A DNA stretch of 64,000 nucleotides, from assembly GCA_023434665.1 (NCBI GenBank), contig JAEYSM010000022.1, positions 1 through 64,000 of the forward strand, read 5' to 3'. The notes under the pieces are model-generated. The model was not told where the DNA came from and searched no databases. It saw only the letters and a program-made list of their open reading frames with translations. The translations under genes and the position numbers were made by a program. Positions 60,531 through 64,000 of the stretch are shown one piece after another (position 1 is the stretch's first letter; every line of letters starts with the position of its first letter). Origin of the DNA: Bacteroidota bacterium (GTDB lineage Bacteria; Bacteroidota; Bacteroidia; Bacteroidales; Lentimicrobiaceae).

Positions 60531-61220
60531 ATGAATAAAGTAGTTAAAGATGCCCGCGAAGCTATTGAAGGTATTACCGATGGAATGACTCTGATGGTTG
60601 GTGGTTTCGGTTTAAGTGGTATCCCCGAAAATTGTATTGCTGCACTCGTTGAAAGTGGAGTGAAGGACCTGACATGCATCTCGAACAATGCCGGAGTAGA
60701 TGATTTTGGACTGGGCTTATTGCTTCAGAAGAGACAAATCAAGAAAATGATCTCTTCGTATGTTGGCGAAAATGCTGAATTTGAAAGACAATTACTGGCC
60801 GGTGAACTTGAAGTAGATCTCATACCTCAGGGAACCCTGGCCGAACGCTGTAGGGCAGGTGGTGCAGGAATTCCAGCTTTTTATGTACCGGCAGGATACG
60901 GCACTGAAGTAGCAGAAGGTAAAGAAGTGAGAGATTTTAATGGTAAACCACACTTGCTCGAACATGGATTGGTAGCTGATTTTGCAATTGTTAAAGCCTG
61001 GAAAGGAGATACACATGGTAACCTCATTTTCCGAAATACAGCCAACAACTTCAATCAGGCTATGGCAACCGCAGGTAAAATAACGATTGCTGAAGTTGAA
61101 GAGTTGGTTCCTGCAGGAACTCTGGACCCCAATCAGGTTCATACTCCCGGAATTTATGTTAAACGCATTTTCCAGGGAACAAATTACGAAAAACGCATTG
61201 AGCGCCTCACAGAGAGGTAA
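60531..61220 (+). CDS. scoA: 3-oxoacid CoA-transferase subunit A
   Basis: 229 residues, CoA-transferase family I alpha chain. GGFGLSGIPENCIAAL and NNAGVDDFGLGLLLQ near the N-terminus, then GAGIPAFYVPAGYGTEVAEGKE, are diagnostic of SCOT/ScoA. Together with scoB it moves CoA from succinyl-CoA (or acetyl-CoA) to acetoacetate. scoB starts 36 bases after its stop, so it is an operon. The pair sits beside buk and an HMG-CoA-lyase-like gene, indicating short-chain acyl-CoA or ketone-body metabolism. Confidence 0.95.
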   Translation: MNKVVKDAREAIEGITDGMTLMVGGFGLSGIPENCIAALVESGVKDLTCISNNAGVDDFGLGLLLQKRQIKKMISSYVGENAEFERQLLAGELEVDLIPQGTLAERCRAGGAGIPAFYVPAGYGTEVAEGKEVRDFNGKPHLLEHGLVADFAIVKAWKGDTHGNLIFRNTANNFNQAMATAGKITIAEVEELVPAGTLDPNQVHTPGIYVKRIFQGTNYEKRIERLTER

Positions 61221-61256
61221 AAATTATCAAGTGTATCATTTCAAAAGAATTTAACA

Positions 61257-61913
61257 ATGGCTTTATCAAAAGAACAAATAGCACAAAGAATTGCCAGGGA
61301 ATTAAGAGACGGATATTATGTTAATCTCGGAATTGGTATCCCTACTTTAGTGGCAAATTATATTCCCGAAGGAGTTGAAGTTATTCTTCAGTCAGAAAAC
61401 GGAATGCTTGGAATAGGACCATTTCCTTTAAAGGGCGAAGCCGATCCTGATCTTATTAATGCAGGAAAACAAACAGTCACCATTCTTCCCGGTGGATCAT
61501 TTTTTGATTCTTCATTAAGCTTTGGCATGATAAGAGGTGGTCATGTTGACCTTACTGTCCTGGGAGCTTTTGAGGTTTCAGAAAAAGGAGACATTGCAAG
61601 CTGGAAAATACCTGGTAAAATGGTGAAAGGTATGGGAGGAGCCATGGACCTTGTTGCTGCAGCCAAAAATATAGTAGTGGCCATGCAGCATACAAGTAAG
61701 GACGGCCAGTCAAAGCTCCTTAAAGAATGCACCCTTCCTTTAACCGGTGTTGCTTGTGTTAAAAAAATTGTGAGTGACCTCGCAGTGCTTGATGTTACTG
61801 AAGATGGTTTCAGATTGCTTGAAAGAGCTCCCGGTGTTAGTGTCGAAGATATCATCAAGGCTACTGAGGGTCGACTGATTGTGGAAGGTGAAATTCCTGA
61901 AATGCAATTCTGA
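61257..61913 (+). CDS. scoB: 3-oxoacid CoA-transferase subunit B
   Basis: 218 residues. The catalytic glutamate that forms the glutamyl-CoA thioester is Glu47 in LQSENGMLGIGPFP. GGSFFDSSLSFGMIRGGHVDLTVLGAFEVS is also typical. It forms the heterodimer partner of ScoA. The last 12 residues end IVEGEIPEMQF. The downstream HMG-CoA-lyase-like gene follows after 244 bases, with an inverted repeat between. Confidence 0.95.
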   Translation: MALSKEQIAQRIARELRDGYYVNLGIGIPTLVANYIPEGVEVILQSENGMLGIGPFPLKGEADPDLINAGKQTVTILPGGSFFDSSLSFGMIRGGHVDLTVLGAFEVSEKGDIASWKIPGKMVKGMGGAMDLVAAAKNIVVAMQHTSKDGQSKLLKECTLPLTGVACVKKIVSDLAVLDVTEDGFRLLERAPGVSVEDIIKATEGRLIVEGEIPEMQF

Positions 61914-61966
61914 TCCTTTGTAAGTTAACTTATCGGACAGAAAAGATATAGTACTGAAATTATAAG

Positions 61967-62032
61967 GATAGAGAGGTTGACGATAAGAAAACCTTCAGGC
62001 AGAATGTCAGTATATCACTAAACTCTCTATCC
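61967..62032. repeat. 10-bp inverted repeat with a 46-base spacer between scoB and the lyase-like gene
   Basis: GGATAGAGAG (61967-61976) and CTCTCTATCC (62023-62032) are perfect reverse complements. They could frame an RNA stem or a factor binding region between the two genes. No T-run follows directly. Confidence 0.45.
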
Positions 62033-62157
62033 CATTCTCTCAATTCGTGATTGAAATAATGAAGTTCAAGTGCTTTTTATAAGATTGGGCTTCATACTAT
62101 GTTCTGTGAATGAACATTAGATTTATAAAATGTGTTTCGAGAATTTACCCTTCAACT

Positions 62158-63189
62158 ATGAATTACCCTAAGAAAGTTACAATTGGCGATATTACCGTTC
62201 GTGATGGTTTTCAACACGAAGAAAAATTCATTCCTACAGAAGCAAAGTTATGGGTTGCTGAGCAACTGATTCTGGCAGGCTTCAAACATATTGAGGTAAC
62301 GAATTTTGGTAATCCTGTTGGAATGCCACAATTCAGAGATGCTGATGAGTTATTCAAGCGACTTCGAAACAGTAAGAATATTTCACACTTGCTACCAGGG
62401 GTGAGTCTCACAGCTATAACCATTCGTGAGAAGGCAATCGAAAGAGCAATCAGGGCACGACAGGAAGGCTGGGGACCTGACAGGATACTCCTGATGGTTT
62501 CAACCAGTGAATCACATCACAAGAAGAATTCAGGATTATCACTGAGTGACTATTGGAAAATGGCCGAAAAATACATCCCAATGGCCCATGATGCCGGTAT
62601 AAAAGTTAACGGTACAGTTAGTACGATATGGGGTTGTCCAATTGAAGGACCAACCGACATGTCGAAAGCAATTGAGTTTACCGAGCGCTGGCTTGCAATA
62701 GGTGCAAATGATGTGGAGCATGCTGATCACGACGGTAGTGCTTCGCCTGACAGGGTTTACAGATATTTTTCGATGCTTATGGATAGAATACCCAAGCCAG
62801 AAAAGCACATCGTACATTTTCATACCACAAGAGGTTGGGGGCTTGCTAATATCCTTGCAGCTCTTCAGGCCGGAATGACAAATTTTGAATCATCGATGGG
62901 TGGAATAGGTGGACAACCTGCTAACTTCGTTGATGGAATACCCGTTGCCGGAACAGGATCATATTACTACAAAGACCCGGGAATTACAGGACTGGTGCCG
63001 ACCGAAGACCTTGTAGTAATGCTTGATGAAATGGAGATTCAAACCAACCTGGATGTTGATAGGGTACTGGAAATTGGGAAAATGGTGGAAAGGATTACCG
63101 GCAGGCGATTAAGATCTGAATCAATCAGATCAGGACGAATTCCTAAAGAATTGAGTGGCAAAGCCACCCTCTCCACAAAGGCTACTTAA
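62158..63189 (+). CDS. HMG-CoA-lyase-like DRE-TIM metallolyase with altered active-site loop
   Basis: 343 residues from the ATG at 62158. An upstream ATG at 62110 would add 16 residues unlike the family. The metal and substrate Asp16 in TVRDGFQ and the metal pair His220 and His222 (HFH) are present, followed by a GG loop. In human HMG-CoA lyase Cys266 closes the active site 31 residues after the second His; here the same position is Gln253 (GGIGGQP). Also HDT is replaced by HTT. It should still be a divalent-metal aldolase-type enzyme, but HMG-CoA cleavage cannot be assumed. The neighbours scoA and scoB fit leucine or ketone-body metabolism. Confidence 0.82.
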   Translation: MNYPKKVTIGDITVRDGFQHEEKFIPTEAKLWVAEQLILAGFKHIEVTNFGNPVGMPQFRDADELFKRLRNSKNISHLLPGVSLTAITIREKAIERAIRARQEGWGPDRILLMVSTSESHHKKNSGLSLSDYWKMAEKYIPMAHDAGIKVNGTVSTIWGCPIEGPTDMSKAIEFTERWLAIGANDVEHADHDGSASPDRVYRYFSMLMDRIPKPEKHIVHFHTTRGWGLANILAALQAGMTNFESSMGGIGGQPANFVDGIPVAGTGSYYYKDPGITGLVPTEDLVVMLDEMEIQTNLDVDRVLEIGKMVERITGRRLRSESIRSGRIPKELSGKATLSTKAT

Positions 63190-63215
63190 TAAAACACTGC
63201 CGAGCAGGTAATTTC

Positions 63216-63653
63216 TTAAAATGGAAGGTCGTCTGATTCCTGATTTATTGGAGTATTAGGAGCAGAAACATGATTATTAGTGTTATTTGACTGCTCAAAC
63301 CCCTGAGAACCTTCATTGTGTTGTCTGCTGCCTAAGATATTTATATTGTCAGCTTCAATATCGGTTATATACTTCTTCTGACCTTCCTTTTCATATGTGC
63401 GATACCTTATGCGGCCTTCGATATAAACTTGTGATCCCTTACGAAGAAATTTTTCAGCTATCTCAGCCAGACTGCGCCATACAACAATATTGTGCCATTC
63501 AGTTTGTTCAATATCCTGACCTTCCTTATTGCGATAAGATTCAGTAGTTGCTAATGAAAATGTAACTTTCTTCACCCCTGTATCAAAACTAAATACTTCA
63601 GGATCCTTACCCAGATTTCCAATTAAAATTACTTTGTTTACTCCTCTTGCCAT
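63216..63653 (-). CDS. ssb: Single-stranded DNA-binding protein
   Basis: 145 residues. OB fold at 1-105 starting ARGVNKVILIGNLGKDPE, with IEGRIRYRTYEKEGQKKY, then a flexible tail rich in Asn/Gln/Ser and the acidic tip ESDDLPF that recruits partner proteins. It lies downstream of mutY on the same strand with its own promoter; this mutY-ssb order is typical in Bacteroidota, where gldE normally follows. Confidence 0.97.
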   Translation of the reverse strand: MARGVNKVILIGNLGKDPEVFSFDTGVKKVTFSLATTESYRNKEGQDIEQTEWHNIVVWRSLAEIAEKFLRKGSQVYIEGRIRYRTYEKEGQKKYITDIEADNINILGSRQHNEGSQGFEQSNNTNNHVSAPNTPINQESDDLPF

Positions 63654-63688
63654 GACTTTCAGTATTTGTTTGGTTTGTTAGTGTAATA

Positions 63689-63720
63689 CAAATTTAATGT
63701 CATTAATCTTTATTGCCAAA
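63689..63720 (-). promoter_or_regulatory. Promoter for ssb (TTTG-N20-TAAATTTG)
   Basis: On the minus strand TTTG (63720-63717) and TAAATTTG (63696-63689) are separated by 20 bases, close to the consensus. The -7 element lies 35 bases before the ssb ATG. Confidence 0.65.
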
Positions 63721-63724
63721 AATT

Positions 63725-64000
63725 TTATTTAATTAATTCTAAAAAGTTTTTTATGACTTTCGGAACTGGAAATTCAGATCTTTCATAATCAACCCATTGC
63801 CAGCCGGGGAGCATGTCAATATTACTACCTGAAATCCTGAGACTAAAGATCCTTATGTGGAGGATTTGATGGGTAAGTATATGATCAGTATCCGTTTGTG
63901 AAATAAACTCATAACCCAACAAATTAAATTTACTAACAACTTCCTGAAACTCCATTAGTTCACTTGATTCAACCAAGGGGAAATCCCATAATCTTTTCCA
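63725..64000 (-). CDS. mutY: A/G-specific adenine glycosylase MutY, C-terminal part (5' end outside window)
   Basis: The frame is open to the window edge and reads 91 residues before the stop. The first visible residues are WKRLWDFPLVES, the start of the MutY C-terminal NUDIX-like domain (family form W.GL.EFPL.E), followed by the HILTHQILHIRIF strand. This domain recognises 8-oxoG, while the catalytic HhH domain lies upstream outside the window. The stop is 71 bases before the ssb start. Confidence 0.9.
   Translation of the reverse strand, partial: WKRLWDFPLVESSELMEFQEVVSKFNLLGYEFISQTDTDHILTHQILHIRIFSLRISGSNIDMLPGWQWVDYERSEFPVPKVIKNFLELIK

Overview
The window is a chromosomal segment of a member of the Bacteroidota. 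The evidence is a type IX secretion (T9SS) sorting domain on a secreted protein, gliding/T9SS lipoprotein GldD next to GldE, BACON domains, DUF4175, DUF4292 and OprB-type proteins, AT-rich DNA, almost no Shine-Dalgarno sequences, and many promoters with the Bacteroidota -7 element TAnnTTTG (often with TTTG about 19-22 bases upstream). The exact family cannot be fixed from sequence reading alone; a Bacteroidia lineage is my inference. No insertion sequence, prophage, CRISPR array or rRNA was seen. Three tRNA genes (Cys, Gln, Ala) are present. Most of the window is ordinary core genome.

Layout. 0-9 kb: partial secreted cupredoxin/BACON protein, folB, tRNA-Cys, a Blc-type lipocalin, mntP, glnS, a TPR/LuxR-type membrane regulator and a T9SS-exported beta-propeller-like protein. 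9-20 kb: tRNA-Gln, small accessory genes (Cys-motif membrane protein, DHFR-like reductase, DoxX-like, a racemase homologue lacking one catalytic Cys, aldehyde dehydrogenase, VOC protein, AraC regulator), UDP-xylose synthase, acetyl-CoA synthetase and an OprB-type porin. 20-27 kb: a tetrapyrrole/iron block (hemH, hemG, an MFS permease, a TonB-dependent receptor, a small membrane protein). 27-38 kb: ProXp-ala editing protein, gltX, a class III nucleotide cyclase, DUF4175, ybeY, and mnmG flanked by two inverted parS sites. 38-49 kb: an orphan NtrB-like histidine kinase, a flippase, dut, a TPR/DUF4292/EnvC-type envelope block and tatA.

49-52 kb is the most interesting stretch. An ECF sigma factor, a small membrane protein (probable anti-sigma factor) and a fructosamine-kinase-like protein form one operon. 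A divergent DUF6249 gene faces it. Both transcription units carry the same ECF-type promoter, TGTAACCTGA then a -10 beginning CGTC, with identical 15-base spacing. This suggests a small autoregulated envelope-stress or deglycation regulon.

53-54 kb: rpiB-lutB on one side, nadA on the other, and between them about 520 AT-rich bases with several DnaA-box-like 9-mers. Together with the parS pair this makes an origin-proximal location, and possibly oriC itself, worth testing. 55-64 kb: a MORN-repeat protein, then gldD-gldE, and after a block of acyl-CoA genes (butyrate kinase, free methionine-R-sulfoxide reductase, scoAB, an HMG-CoA-lyase-like enzyme) ssb and mutY. This looks like the mutY-ssb-gldE-gldD neighbourhood of other Bacteroidota split by about 4.5 kb of metabolic genes.
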